Shown: piece by piece, positions 34,701 through 46,995 of the stretch
Layout: each line of letters opens with the position of its first letter
How positions within the stretch are numbered: the first letter of the stretch is position 1
NCBI GenBank assembly: GCA_963693085.1
Contig: OY856411.1
Span: 72,771,001 to 72,835,000, forward strand
Length of the DNA: 64,000 nt
Source of the DNA: Alisma plantago-aquatica
Taxonomy: Eukaryota > Streptophyta > Magnoliopsida > Alismatales > Alismataceae
Direction: 5' to 3'
Program-made: the position numbers and the translations under genes
Notes under the pieces: model-generated
The model's database searches: none
The model's input: the letters and a program-made list of their open reading frames with translations, nothing else
Told to the model about the DNA's origin: nothing

Positions 34701-36350
34701 GATGATGTTTCTCTTACATGATAATGTAATGAGTACAATTCACCATGGGGTGAATAGTAAACCCTGATTGATGAAAATTGGAGAACTTGATTCTTCTATG
34801 AGTTTGAAGGTATAACCTCTAGAATGAATTATTTATTGTTACCAGTTGAATTAACCTTGCAGGTTGTCATGGGATGATGATCATAACCAGGTATAGATTA
34901 CAATACTATATTCATTGAAAGCATGTCTTAAGCTTTATGAATAAGTGAAATATCTTGATGCACTGTTAGTGACATCTATTGAGATTTATGGGCTGTAAGA
35001 GCCATAAATACCATCAAGGTCATGCTTGACAGATGACTTATGATGAGATGATTGAGAACTGATGATTGAAAAGAGTTAGGCCTACTACATTTTAGTATTC
35101 TCTTTTATAGCTATTATGCTAATGTTATTGTTTGAAGAACAATGTATGATGTTAAAATAATACTGAATGTACCTAACTAATCAATTGTAATGTAGAGCCA
35201 TGATCATAGACCCATCATTGTCAGAGTCTAAATGATGGTGAAACAGGTTTTCCCAAGGGAACTCCTGGATCACATACTTTTGAGTATGTGGGGTATATGG
35301 ATGTGTAGAACCTTACATCCTAGTGTAGGAATTGATGTAGATTTTATAGTCCGTCAAACCTTCACTACAAAACCCAAAAGGTGAGATGTATCACTATTCT
35401 CCCAAGAAAACACAAAACACCGCATCGGTGAAAGATAAACAAGAAATCTTCCGATGACGAAGAGAGTACAGAACGCCACTGCAACTCTAAAATAGCGAAG
35501 GTCCAGTTTACCCTGGTGAGCTATAAATAGCAGACGTCCTACCAGATGTCCTGCAAACAATCCTCTAACTGACTGAGGAAGATGAGGTCATAAGAATCCG
35601 TCTCTTTTAATGACCTATGTATGATACTGATGTGACTTCTTAGCGATCAGTTGGAGTATGAGTGGTATGCCTCATCTCCACAGGGCATAATAATGTTTGA
35701 AAAACATAATCAACAGCGTAGTATATCTGTTAGAGTTAACTACGAGTTGCTTGATTGATATTACATTGAATAATGTAGATGTTCTTCATGTTTCATAAAT
35801 GTTGAACTCTTGCTTATCATCAAAACTGCTAATGAATACTTTGAAGGATTTTACTGCTTAAGTTATTCTTTGTTTGCTTATAAAGCTTCTAGTGAAGAGT
35901 TATAACTCTCGCTGGGGAAATTATGTATAATTGTCTCACCCCGTAGACTTCAACTTTTTAGGTGGTCGTCGAAGACGGAGGAACCGGTCTAAAGGTGACC
36001 AATCCCAGCAGCAGCAGCACCAGGAGCAGCAGTAAATCTCAGGTGGAGATTCAGCCTGCTATGTGGTGTAGTTAGAGTCAGTCCTATGTGTCCTCTGTAC
36101 TCTCAGGTCTTGGAGTATTTTGGTTATGAGTTCTTGAGATTTTGTATCATGTTGTATATAATTACTCAAGAAGTAATTTGACAGAGATGTATACAGTTTA
36201 AATCCTTTTTCTATGGAAAAGGTTTGTGGTTTCAAGCTCTTGTCTCAAAAAGTTTTAATTTCCCGTGATTTTTGTCTTGCACTGATTACCGATTGCTTCC
36301 GCTCATGTTTAAATCGTGATTATTTCGTGGTTTGGAGATCGGAGCCCACA
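31706..36350 (+). mobile_element. 3' LTR of element D
   Basis: 4645 bp, TGTAACATCCC to GAGCCCACA, followed by the TSD GAAAG (36351-36355). About 98 percent identical by eye to the 5' LTR outside the array. The array (32887-34260) has extra 26-bp units around 33766-33900. The net length difference between the LTRs is 104 bp, which equals four 26-bp units. Confidence 0.95.
32887..34260. repeat. Expanded hairpin array in the D 3' LTR
   Basis: Same 20-bp hairpin word as in the 5' LTR, with a run of nearly identical 26-bp units at 33766-33920 (AAATGGTCTCAAGACCGTTT plus GGGGCC). More copies here than in the 5' LTR, so copy number changed during or after insertion. Confidence 0.95.
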
Positions 36351-36355
36351 GAAAG

Positions 36356-37700
36356 AGCATCGACACCAAGTGGATCTACCACAACAAGCTAGATGAAAGA
36401 GGCAAAGTGGTAAGTAACAAAGCATGGTTAGTGGAACAAGGCTACAATCAACAAGAAGGTATGTATTTTGATTAAACCTATTCACCTCTAGCTAGACTTG
36501 AGTCCATTCGTATGTTGCTTGCATTTTCTAGTTACAAAAAAATTCTTATGTATCAAATGAATGTTAAAAGTGTGATTTTGAATGGTACAATTGAGGAGGA
36601 AGTGTATGTTGCACAACCCATGGGATTTGAACATGATAGTTTACCTAACCATGTTTATTTGTTGCAAAAATCTCTCTATGGACTCAAACAAGCACCTCGA
36701 GCTTGGTATCAGAAATTAAAGAACTTTTTATTAGATCATGGGTATATTAAGGGCAAAATAGATTCTACCTTGTTTTTAAAACACACTTCTAGCAATATTT
36801 TTATCATTCAAATATATGTTGATGATATCATTTTTGGCGGAACTAATCTTGAACTTTGCAAAGATTTTAGTTATCTTATGCAAAGTGAGTTCGAGATGAG
36901 AATGATGGGTGATCTTACTTTTGTCTCGGCTTTCAAATCAAGAAAACTAAAGATGGGAACTTCACCAACCAAGGCAAGTATACAAATGAGCTACTTCAGA
37001 GATTTGGGATGGAATACACCAAGTTGATGGACACACCCATCTCAAACACTACCAAACTTGATAAGGATGAATAAGGTGAGGATGTAGATGAGGATCTCTA
37101 TAGATATATGATTGGAAGTTTATTTTATTTAACAACCTTTAGACCTGCTATAATTTTTTGTGTTGGTTTGTGTGCTTGTTTTCAATCAAATCCCAAGAAA
37201 TCACACTTATAAATGTTAAGAGGATTTTAAGGTACTTAGCCAAAACTCAAAATTTTGGTCAATGGTATCCCAAGTCAAGGTACTTTACTCTTACGGCTTA
37301 TAGTGATGTGAATTATGCAAGATGTTTGATTGATAGAAAGTGCACAAGTGGCACTTGCTTTCTCCTAGGACCATGCTTGGTGTCTTAATTCTCTAAGAAA
37401 CAAAGCACAGTGGCATTATCAACTACTAAGGCTGAATACATTGCATCTGGGAGTTATTGTGCCCAGTTCCTATGGATGAAACAAATGCTCTAAGACTTTA
37501 ACATTCATTTTGATGTTTCTCCTATTGATTATGAAAATACCAATGCAATTAATCTATCCTACAACCCTATATTGCATAGTAGATCTAATCATATAGAGGT
37601 TTTCCATCATTTTCTTTGTGATCACATTGCCAAAAAGGATTTCTATATCACGCATGTAGACATGGAAAATCAGTTGACGGACATTTTCATTAAACTTTAG
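36356..37700 (+). pseudogene. pol part 2 of element A: RT and RNase H
   Basis: Resumes A's RT directly after D's TSD (TKWIYHNKLDERGKVV). Recognisable copia RT parts at 36512-37027: LYGLKQAPRAWYQKLKNFL and YVDDIIFGGTN, where YVDD is the catalytic box and is intact. A frameshift follows near 36940. RNase H at 37158-37700 has AYSDVNYARCLIDRKCTSG, ALSTTKAEYIASGSYCAQF and NPILHSRSNHIEVFHHF. Stops at 37386 and elsewhere break it. The motif set and the later env-like gene fit the Sirevirus/Tork side of copia; exact lineage would need a tree. Not functional. Confidence 0.88.
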
Positions 37701-38318
37701 CTAGAGAGTAATTTAAATTTATTAGATCAAAAATACTCATAATTTCTTTGAATGAATCTCATATGCCTTCTAGCTATTTGTCATCTATCCTATATGCTTT
37801 GCTTATTCTTTGATCACCATTGCTTGCTAATCTTCTAAAATCAAATTTTCATGTTCTATTGGCCTTGTTTTTCTCTTGTTTCTGGGTATTTTACACAAAT
37901 GCTTATTTTATCACAAAATAGTACCTAATGATGAGTGATATTCAATGAAGTATGTTTAAGAAGAAAAATAGACTTGAAAAAAATATTTAATTAGCACTCT
38001 AATGGCTAGCAATTAGTATTTCTAATGTTGGTTCAGATGGATAATCAGTCAAGTTGCCAACTCAACCGATATGTGTCCGAGAGATTTTTTAAAGAGCTAA
38101 TCAGTTGAGTTTCTGAGTCACAGAACTTGACCGATGGTCGGGCCAGAGCAAACATAAGTTAGGTTTGGCTAAATTTTCTCGCTCTCAACTAGAGAAAAAT
38201 TGACCGATCCAACCTCTAGCTCTCTCAAGCTCTCAACCCTAGCCCCGACCTTCCTCTCTCTAGCCCTAGTTCAACCTAGATCAACCTTCCTTTACCTCTT
38301 TCCCATCAACCCTAGGTG
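37701..38318 (+). other. Spacer of element A between pol and env-like gene, with LTR words
   Basis: Non-coding and AT-rich to about 38020. Then 38035-38190 has the copia LTR word again in several forms (ATCAGTCAAGTT, AACTCAACCGAT, AACTTGACCGATGG, ATTGACCGATCC). A pyrimidine-rich stretch follows (38205-38310, CTCTCTC... ending CCCTAG). It could be an upstream regulatory patch or a splice-acceptor-like leader of the env-like gene. Element E inserted at its end. Confidence 0.6.
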
Positions 38319-38323
38319 TGTGG

Positions 38324-40747
38324 TGGTGCGCTCCCGCTAGAGGCTTGCAACACCGGCCAACTAGGGTGGCCGAGTGCAATCCACGAGATCGGGAGGCACA
38401 GGTGATGGGATATTTGCTTTCGAAATGTATATGGTCCCAAATCAAGTCGATCACTAAAACTAAAACAGTTCGCCCACAACGTACGAGGTACTGTTGTAGT
38501 ATAGGTGAAAGGTAAGATGCGGGGTCGAACCACAGAGATAGAGAGGGCACTAGAGTTAGAAGGCGTAAGCTACGTTCCTTTTGCGGAGATTAAGGTTTTT
38601 AGGGTTTTAAGGTTGGTTGGTTGTTGATTAAGCTAAGTAAGCAAGTAGGAAAAGGAATATGAAACTAAGTTATCAAAAAGATAAATTAGCAATCTAAGTC
38701 AACAAGCTATCTAAACAAGAGCAAGAACAAACTACACTAGACTAAGCAAGCAACTAGCAATTGAGAGCCTAAGTTAACCACTAATCAAGATCAAAGACCT
38801 AAATTAACACTTAGCTAACAAAACTAGGCAATTAACTAAGTTAACTAAAGCAATTGAACTACACTAGCATTAACAAGAAAATAGAGCAATTAAGGTTTTA
38901 AGCAATTAGATGAAGGAGGTGGGCCGTTCGGGAATGTGACCTTGACATTAATTGGGGGATGTCACCATAACAAGCAATTAGCATATTTCATTCTAGACTA
39001 CGAAACCAAACAACAAGGTGGGTGCTATGAGGATGTACCCTATTCTACTAGTTGGAGAACTAGGGCTAGGTGTAATTCTCATAGGACTTACCAAGTCTAG
39101 GTCTCTAGGATAAGTGGTATTAGTCAATTGAGGACCAAGGGTAAGGATGGGAGTAGAGATGAGGATATTTGACCCCATGCCACTAGCCACCTCAGCCTTT
39201 AGGAAATCCTAGGCAATTGCACTAATCACACTTATACTAGTCACTTAGAACTCACATTTGCATGTAGGAAGAAGGTGATTATATAGGAAGATAGGGGGCA
39301 AGATAGGGATCTGAATTAAGGACCTAGGAGACAATCCTATGATAGCTACATAGAAACCAAAGCATCCTAGAGGCAAATGTCTTCAAACACCACAAGGCAA
39401 GCAATTATTGTAATTAAACAACAATCACATGAACAAGTAATGGGAAATGAGATACAAGCGAAGGTAATCATCATAGAAGTGAAATATGTTCATTACAAAT
39501 TATATTCCCACAACATGGTATCAAAGTCACATTTCCCCCAAACAGCCCACCAAAGGGGGCTTAGCTATACATGATCAAAATAGAAACAAAGGAGAAGGGA
39601 AAGAGAGTAGGAAATGACATGGATGCTTGATGAAGCTTGACTTCTTCACCTCCTTGCTGCCAGCCACGAGCCTCCTCCTCCAATGGTGCCCAAGAGCATG
39701 GAAATGGTGGAATGGATAGATAGGAACCTAGAGAAACTAGGTTTCTATGGTGGAAATGAGTGGAAAGTGGGTGGAAATGGGATTAAATGCAAGGAAAGTA
39801 GGTGGATGAGAGTAATGGATGCAAGGGAGAAGCTGGGTAGCGGCTAGGAGGTGCTCTCTCTCGAGCCCTAGAAGCAACTAGTGCTTATATAGGAGCTAGG
39901 GCTAAGTGGGGGTAAAATAGGAAAAGCAGTGCAAAGTTGTGTAGGGTAGGTGGTCACCACAGTCGTGGTGGGTGTGCCACGGCCGTGGTGAGGGTAGTGG
40001 GGAACGGCCGTGGGGGGTAAATATGGTTGTGGTGTGAAGGAAGTGGTGAGATGGTGGTGGCCACGACCGTGGCGGAGTGCCATGGTCGTGGTGGGTAACA
40101 TGCACCACGGCCATTTTGGAGGAGGAGGAGCTGACCGTGGGGAGGGGCCATGGGCGTCTTGATCATCTTCGGCCACGGTCGTGGTGACTTGGCCACGGTC
40201 GTGGCGTTCCGAGCAAAAACCATGTTGGCAATTGACTTCTTGCAATTAATTCCCATGACTGTGGCAGGGTGCCACGACCGTGTTCTCTTCTCCTGACCAC
40301 GACCGTGCTGATGGCCACGGTCGTGGTGTCTTCAATGGCCACGGTCGTGGCTGGGAGGCCACGACCGTGGGACTCAGTGGAATTTCCCTATTGCAACCTG
40401 TTGGATCTTGGGAATAAATGCACGACCGTGGCATTGTGGCCATGGCCATGGTGAGGCTTGACTTCTTGATTTCGCTTCTGACTTTTTCATTTTCAGATGT
40501 CTTTGCTTGGGGATGATTTTTGGCCACTGGAGGTAGGTTGAGGGAGACTTTGGGGCCTTCTTTGGGTCCCTCCTTCTCTCTCTTCCATCTAAGCATGGTC
40601 CAAGTACCTGAAAAATAGTGCAAAGAACATCCATAAGAATATTTGCAATGATAATCATATTGGGGAGAATAACATGTAATTCTAATACATTTGAATGTGA
40701 TAAATGTACAAAATGACACGATACAGCCCTAGAATAGGGTTGGATCA
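38324..40747 (-). mobile_element. 3' LTR of element E (Athila-like gypsy), minus strand
   Basis: On the minus strand TGATCCAACCC at 40747 to GCGCACCA at 38324, 2424 bp. TSD TGTGG at 38319-38323 and 46991-46995. A polypurine-type stretch (AAGTTTGGGGTGGTG) ends exactly at its start. TATA box (CCTATATAAG on the minus strand) at 39884-39893; the CCACGGTCGTGG array starts about 60 bp upstream at 39950. Confidence 0.92.
39950..40460. repeat. CCACGGTCGTGG palindrome array, E 3' LTR
   Basis: About 18-20 copies of a near-palindrome (CCACGGCCGTGG, CCACGGTCGTGG, CCACGACCGTGG) at irregular 20-40 bp spacing. The matched array in the 5' LTR is at 46175-46695. Long reading frames here, rich in Pro, Arg and His, are by-products. 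Confidence 0.93.
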
Positions 40748-42773
40748 CCACCCCAAACTTGAAACATACTTGTCCTCAAGTATGCTCCAACTCAATCTCT
40801 TTTCCATTTTGCACAATCAAAAGATATGACAAATGTAATATGATGGGTGATAAATGCCAAATGGGATCAATGGTGACTAGGTACATGTAAATCACTTCCC
40901 TCCTCTTCTACTTTCACAAACCAATCATGAAGAGAGCACAAAGCACATGAACTTCACATATAATGCATGGGTTGCACAAGTTATCAATATCTCATCCATA
41001 AGGTTTCAGGTAGACCGTTTCATGATGATGTTAATCGTCGATGACTAAGAGTGTTGTTTCACCTTCATGTGTTCAACCTTATGCTTCAAGTTATGCCAAA
41101 TGACCCACATGGCTGCATAAAGGGATAAAGTGAGATAGGTTTAATGTTTCCTAGCTCCATGGGTATGAAAGAATGAAGAAAGGGTTGCGGTAAGATTTGG
41201 AGTGCTATTACACACTCATATTTTCTTTATTTGAATGCTCTTAAACAGGAGCATCCTTATATTTTCTTTTTGCATTTTGCATTTTTCTTTCTTTCTTGCC
41301 CTTGGTGTAGATAGGGCAAATGGTGGATAGAGTGAAGTGAGGAGATCAAGATGTGGCCACCCCAAACCTTTGGAGGTGGCCACGGCTATTATGTGCACTT
41401 TCGCATCTTTTTATGAGGCGGAGGGGTATGAAGATGGTGGAAGAATAGTCGGGTCAAAGGGGGGTCACTTGGCATGATCTTCCACATAAGGTCTCCTGCA
41501 TGAAAACTAGTCTGACACTTCACCATAGATATCACATCACATGAATGAACCAAATGAAATCCATATATTAATCAAGTAACTCCACAAATATTAAACGTTC
41601 TATGCTTGCTCAGATCATAATATAATCAAACCAACACATTCCCAAGGGAGGCGACGAGCATGTAAGAAGTTGCTCATTGATACCACATAGCACTTCATCA
41701 TAGCATATCATCTTGCATTTGTCAAAGATAAGAAATTTCATTCAATATGGTAAATATTGAGTCAAAATCCGCTTTTTGGACAAGAAACATCAAATCTGGG
41801 AAAAATTGGCCAAAAAGCTGCCAAATTGCACTAAATCACATTCAAACACAATTTTAGGTAAAAAGAAAGTAAATCCTAACTAAAACATACAAAAATTAGC
41901 AAAAACCTACATGAGATGCAATGCATGGCATGGAATATGAAAAAAAAGAGAAACAATTTTGAAAAATTACACAAAAATGCAAGAAGTTAACTACATGAAT
42001 GTGTGAATGCAAGCAGGTACACAAGGTCAGGATAGACAATTGTGAAGGGTAGTCGAACTATTTGATCATCTTGCAAAATGTAGCGTAAGGAACATAGAGA
42101 AAAATGCGGCGAAAGAAGGCTTACCGCCCTACCACCCCAAACTTTTAAATCATGATGTCCTCATCATGAAATAGAAGTTTAGACTAGTAGGGTAAAAAGG
42201 TGTGGGGTTGTGAAAGGCAATCGATGAGAGATGGAGTGGTCAAAGTAACTTTAGGTGAGAAGGATAGAGCCACCACGGCCGTGCTAAGCATCACAGCCGT
42301 TCTGGCCTTCTTCCTGTAGCTCCTCCATTGATTTGCAATCTCTTCTTCCACTTTGACCTCCGCCTTGGCTAAACCCTTCAACATCATCTTTTCTTTCTTG
42401 TGCCTATGCTAAAATGATTCACAAACAAAAAAACTATCAAGTATAGTGTGTGTGTGTGTGTGTTTCTTGGAAACCAAAAGAAAGTATGGTAAAACAAGGT
42501 TCGAGAATCTCAAACCACGTGGGTTGCCTCCCACTAGCGCTAAATTTATAGCCTTCAACCGGGCTTGTTTCTCTATTTTATTTTTCATCATGTATTGACA
42601 CCCACGGTGCCCTCCTTCTCTTCTACGGTGATCCCGTCGAGCGCTCTGACAACATGTGCTTCGTCCCAAGGAGTGTGCATGGAATAGAAGTATGGGATCG
42701 ATCTCCACAGCTCCACAGGGTCACGATAGCACAAACTCTCGCCGAAGTCTTCATTGGCCAGCTTGTCCCTCTC
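40748..42773 (-). mobile_element. 3' half of element E internal region, non-coding
   Basis: Where RT, RNase H and integrase would be expected on the minus strand there is only AT-rich sequence with many stops. The LTR word reappears at about 42270-42310 (CCACGGCCGTG, CACAGCCGTTCTGG), and a short TG microsatellite lies at about 42447-42465. I see no pol motif. Confidence 0.7.
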
Positions 42774-43235
42774 TTATTTTGTGAACATGAAGAAGTCAAA
42801 CTTTTTCCTCTTATAAGTAATCGTTAGCGTGCCTGTGCGGATATTGATTTTAGCTCCCACAGTGGATAGGAAAGGTCTACCCAATATAAGGTACTCTTCT
42901 CCATCAATATGTGCGGTGTCCATTATCAGGAAATCGGTCACATAGGCAATGTTCACTCTTTCATCCATCGACACTGTTGTGTTCTACATGATTCCCAATG
43001 GCTTCCACTTGGTTCCGTCACCCAAGATAATGGCACACTCCACTAGTTTCATTTTGTTTAGGCCAAGCCGTAGGTACATGCTCCATGGCATGAGGCTTGT
43101 CCCTGCACCTAAGTCAATGAGAGTGTGCTTGATGGGCTATGTACCAATGTAGCAAGAAATCAGAGGCACTCTCGGATCACCTCTCTTTTCTGGGAAGCCA
43201 TTGTTGTAGATGAAGTTCACATATTTTGAGTCAAC
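42774..43235 (-). pseudogene. Aspartic protease domain of element E
   Basis: Minus-strand translation gives the Athila-type protease: active site region TLIDLGAGTSLMP (near 43090-43130), a MYLRLGLNKMK stretch, and the C-terminal flap and end EEYLILGRPFLSTVGAKI (about 42850-42905). The LGRPFL..GA motif is diagnostic of Athila/Tat gypsy proteases. One TAG near 42985 splits it. It is in the same frame as the open stretch 43137-43646 upstream, so gag and protease were one polyprotein. Nothing recognisable as RT follows. Confidence 0.8.
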
Positions 43236-44549
43236 AATCTCCTCGGTCGGTAGTAGCACTAACTTTCTCCTTCCCATGCATATGTCCTTCAGCAATGAAA
43301 AGAGTGATGTAATGCCTATTGTTCCCCGCTTCAAGTTTCCTAGGAGATTCATGACATTTCCGCCCCTTTTTTGGAGAGTCGAACCTTCATGGGATTGCTT
43401 CCCGTCTTCATCAACTATCTTCACTGTACTCGCTGGAACTTGCGGAGGGGTAGTGGTGATGCTCGTCTCATGTAAAAGTCTTGGTTCCCATAAGAATATG
43501 TCTTCAATCACTGCTATGTCCATGGTATGTGAAACAGTAGACGTGACACTGTCACCAACAACCGGCTGAGCTATATCTATTGTAATTTTTATATCCCCAA
43601 GTACAGGTGGAACCAATGAGAGTGCCTCTACATTCGTGTCTAGCACAGTAGCAATCTGGGTGCACTTAGCATTCTCTGGTGGCGCTTGAGCGGCAAATTC
43701 TTTGGACCATTCTTTATCTTTGCTAGATCCCTCTTGAATCAGGATTTTACCTCCAACTCAGTCACTTTCTTTTCCCTTTATCTGAAACCTTGAGCAGCTT
43801 CTTCTCCCCATATGATAGAGACCATACTCACTTGTTCATGTGAAGGAGGGGGAGCTTGTGAGGACGAAGGTGGTGGTGGTCTTTGATGGGTGGAATTAGG
43901 ATTTTGGAGTATGCAAGTTGGTTGTGGTGGAGGTGGAGGTTGGTAAGTATGTGGAGGTGGTGGTGGGTATCGGTAGTTTAGCGGGGGTTGGTGAGATGGC
44001 AGAGCATATGGGTGCGGTGGTCCTTGATATTGTGGAAGTGAGGTTGCTTGGCTACGTGGTGGGATGTATGCGGCTTGGGTGGCATTCACATAACTACCAT
44101 CGCTGTTAGGATTCGTCATAGGTTGAGATGGTAGTCTCCCCTCTTCACGATGATCAAGCGAGATAGAAATTTGATCGAGCCTTTGCTCAAGAAGGCTGAT
44201 GTTCTGTCCTTGAGAAGACACTTCTCTCTTTACCTCATCTAGATTCCTCAATCTACCAAGTACCTCCTCTTCGAACTTTGAGTTGTAGCGTGGCTTTTGC
44301 TGCCCCTGTCCTTGCCCATCCTGGTTCTGTTGTTTCCAAGAGAAGTTTGGGTGGTTCCTCCAATTCAGAGTGTAGGAGTTGGACATTGGGCCCTGGTTGT
44401 TGCGGCCACCAAATGAATATAGAGCATTGACCTCCTCATCTACAGTATCAACTGCCCTTGTGGGATGGCTGGAAGAGCCACCAGCTTGATTCTTCATCCA
44501 CTTCATCATCTCGATCATCATTGTCATCATATCGGGGTCGGTAACGACA
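43236..44549 (-). pseudogene. gag of element E (Athila-like), 5' truncated
   Basis: The minus-strand open frame from about 44549 to 43778 encodes the C-terminal half of Athila gag: VNALYSFGGRNNQGP, SYTLNWRNHPNFSWK, then a Gln/Gly-rich stretch, a helical FEEEVLGRLRNLDEVKREV segment and a very Pro/Tyr-rich tail. A frameshift between 43778 and 43646 leads to 43137-43646. The capsid N-terminus, leader and primer site are absent: at 44550 the gag frame runs directly into the LTR. An internal deletion therefore joined mid-gag to the LTR, removing the primer site. The element could not have transposed in this form, so the deletion came after insertion. Confidence 0.82.
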
Positions 44550-46990
44550 CTCCCGCTAGAGGCTTGCAACATCGGCCAACTAGGGTGGCAGAGTGCATTC
44601 CACAAGATAGGGAGGCACGGGAGATGGGATCTTTTATTTTGAAATTTATATGGTCCCAAATCGAGTCGATCACTAAAACTAAAACAGTCTTCCCGCAAGC
44701 GTATGGGGTACTGTTGTAGTATAGGTGAAAGGCAAGATGTGGGGTCGAACCACAGAGATAGAGGGGGCACTAGAGTTAGAAGGCGTAAGCTACGTTCCTT
44801 TTATAGAGATTAAGGTTTTTAGGGTTTTAAGGTTGGTTGGTTGTTGATTAAGCTAAGTGAGCAAGTAGGAAAAGCAATATGAAACTAAGTTATCAAAAAT
44901 CTAAATTAGCAATCTAAGTCAACAAGCTATCTAAACAAGAGCAAGAACAAACTACACTATACTAAGAAAGCAACTAGCAATTGAGAGCCTAAATTAACCA
45001 CTAATCAAGATCAAAGACCTAAATTAACACTTAGCTAACAAAACTAGGCAATTAACTAAGTTAACTAAAGCAATTGAACTATACTAGCATTAACAAGCAA
45101 AAAAAGCAATTAAGGTTTTAAGCAATTAGATGAAGGAGGTGGGCCGTTTGGGAATGTGACCTTAACATTAATTGGGGGATGTCACCATAACAAGCAATTA
45201 GCATATTTCATTCTAGACTACGAAACCAAACAAAAAGGTGGGTGCTATGAGGATGTACCCTATGCTACTAGTTGGAGAACTAGGGCTAGGTGTAATTCTC
45301 ATAGGACTTACCAAGTCTAGGTCTCTAGGATAAGTGGTATTAGTCAATTGAGGACCAAGGGTAAGGATGGGAGTAGAGATGAGTATATTTGACCTCATGC
45401 CACTAGCCACCTCAGCCTTTAGGAAATCCTAGGCAATTGCACTAATCACACTTATACTAGTCACTTAGAACTCACATTTACATGTAGGAAGAAGGTGATT
45501 ATGTAGGAAGATAGGGGGCTAGCTAGGGATCTGAATTAAGGACCTAGGAGCCAATTCTATGATAGCTACATAGAAACCAAAACATCCTAGAGGCAAATGT
45601 CTTCAAACACCACAAGGCAAGAAATTAATGTAATTAAACAACAATCACATGCACAAGTAATGGGAAATGAGATAAAAGTGAAGGCAATCATCATAGAAGT
45701 GAAATATGTTCATTACAAATTATATTCCCCCAACATGGTATCAAAGTCACATTTTTGCCCCAAACAACTCACCAAAGGGGGCTTAGCTATACTTGATCAA
45801 AATAGAAACAAAGGAGAAGGGAAAGAGAGTAGGAAATGCCATGGATGCTTGATGAAGCTTGACTTCTTCACCTCCTTGCTGCCAGCCATGAGCCTCCTCC
45901 TCCAATGGTGCCCAAGAGCATGGAAATGGTGGAATGGATGGATAGAAACCTAGAGAAACTAGGTTTCTATGGTGGAAATGAGTGGAAAGTGGGTGGAAAT
46001 GGGATTAAATGCAAGGAAAGTAGGTGGATGGGAGTAATGGATGCAAGGGAGTAGCTGGGTAGCGGCTAGGAGGTGCTCTCTCTTGATCCCTAAAAGCAAC
46101 TAGTGCTTATATAGGAGCTAGGGCTAAGTGGGGGTAAAATAGGAAAAGCAGTGCAAAGTTGTGTAGGGTAGGTGGTCACCACGGTCGTGGTGGGTGTGCC
46201 ACGGCCATGGTGAGGGTATTGGGGAACGACCGTGGGGGGTAAATACGGTCGTCGTGTGAAGGAAGTGGTGAGATGGTGGTGGCCACGGTCGTGGCAGAGT
46301 GCCACGGTCGTGGTGGGTAACATGCACCACGGCCGTGTTGGGTAACACGACCATTTTGGAGGAGGAGGAGCTTACCGTGGGGAGGGGCCACAAGCTTCTT
46401 GATCGTCTTCGGCCATGGTCGTGGCGACTTGGCCACGGTCGTGGCGTTCTGGGCAAAAACCCTGTTGGCAACTGACTTCTTGCAATTAATTCCCACGACC
46501 GTGGCAGGGTGCCACGGCCGTGTTCTCTTCTCCGGACCACGACCGTGCTGATGGCCACGTGTCGTGGTGTCTTCACTGGCCACGGTCGTGGTTGGGAGGC
46601 TACGACCATGGGACTTGGTGGAATTTCCCTGTTGCAACATGTTGGATCTTGGCAATAAACGCACGACCGTGGCATTGTGGCCACGGCCGTGGTGAGGCTT
46701 GACTTCTTGATTTTTCTTCTGACTTTGTCATTTTCGGATGTCTTTGCTTGGGGATGATTTTCGGCCACTGGAGGTAGGTTGAGGGAGACTTTGGGGCCTT
46801 CTTTGGGTCCCTCCTTCTCTCTCTTCCATCTAAGCATGGTCCAAGTACCTAAAAAACAGTGCAAAGAACATCGATAAGCATATTTGCAATGATAATCATA
46901 TTGGGGAGAATAACATGTAATTCTAATACATTTATTTGTGATAAAAGTACAAAATGACACAAGATACAGCCCTAGAATAGGGTTGGATCA
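44550..46990 (-). mobile_element. 5' LTR of element E, minus strand
   Basis: Aligns with 38330-40747; starts TGATCCAACCC at 46990 (minus). Its inner end lacks the last few bases (the GCGCACCA end) because of the deletion into gag. TATA box at 46106-46115, word array at 46175-46695. TSD TGTGG follows at 46991-46995. Divergence from the 3' LTR is a few percent by eye, older than D's pair. Confidence 0.9.
46175..46695. repeat. CCACGGTCGTGG palindrome array, E 5' LTR
   Basis: About 19 copies of the word, spaced as in the 3' LTR copy, with one additional CCACGGCCGTGTTGGGTAA unit near 46327. Copies differ from the other LTR mainly by C/T or G/A changes at CG sites. Confidence 0.92.
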
Positions 46991-46995
46991 TGTGG

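Noticed and set aside
39868..40751. Pro/Arg/His-rich open frames on the minus strand (also 46090-46960)
   Set aside because: Generated by the CCACGGTCGTGG array in E's LTRs; they span LTR sequence and occur in multiple frames.
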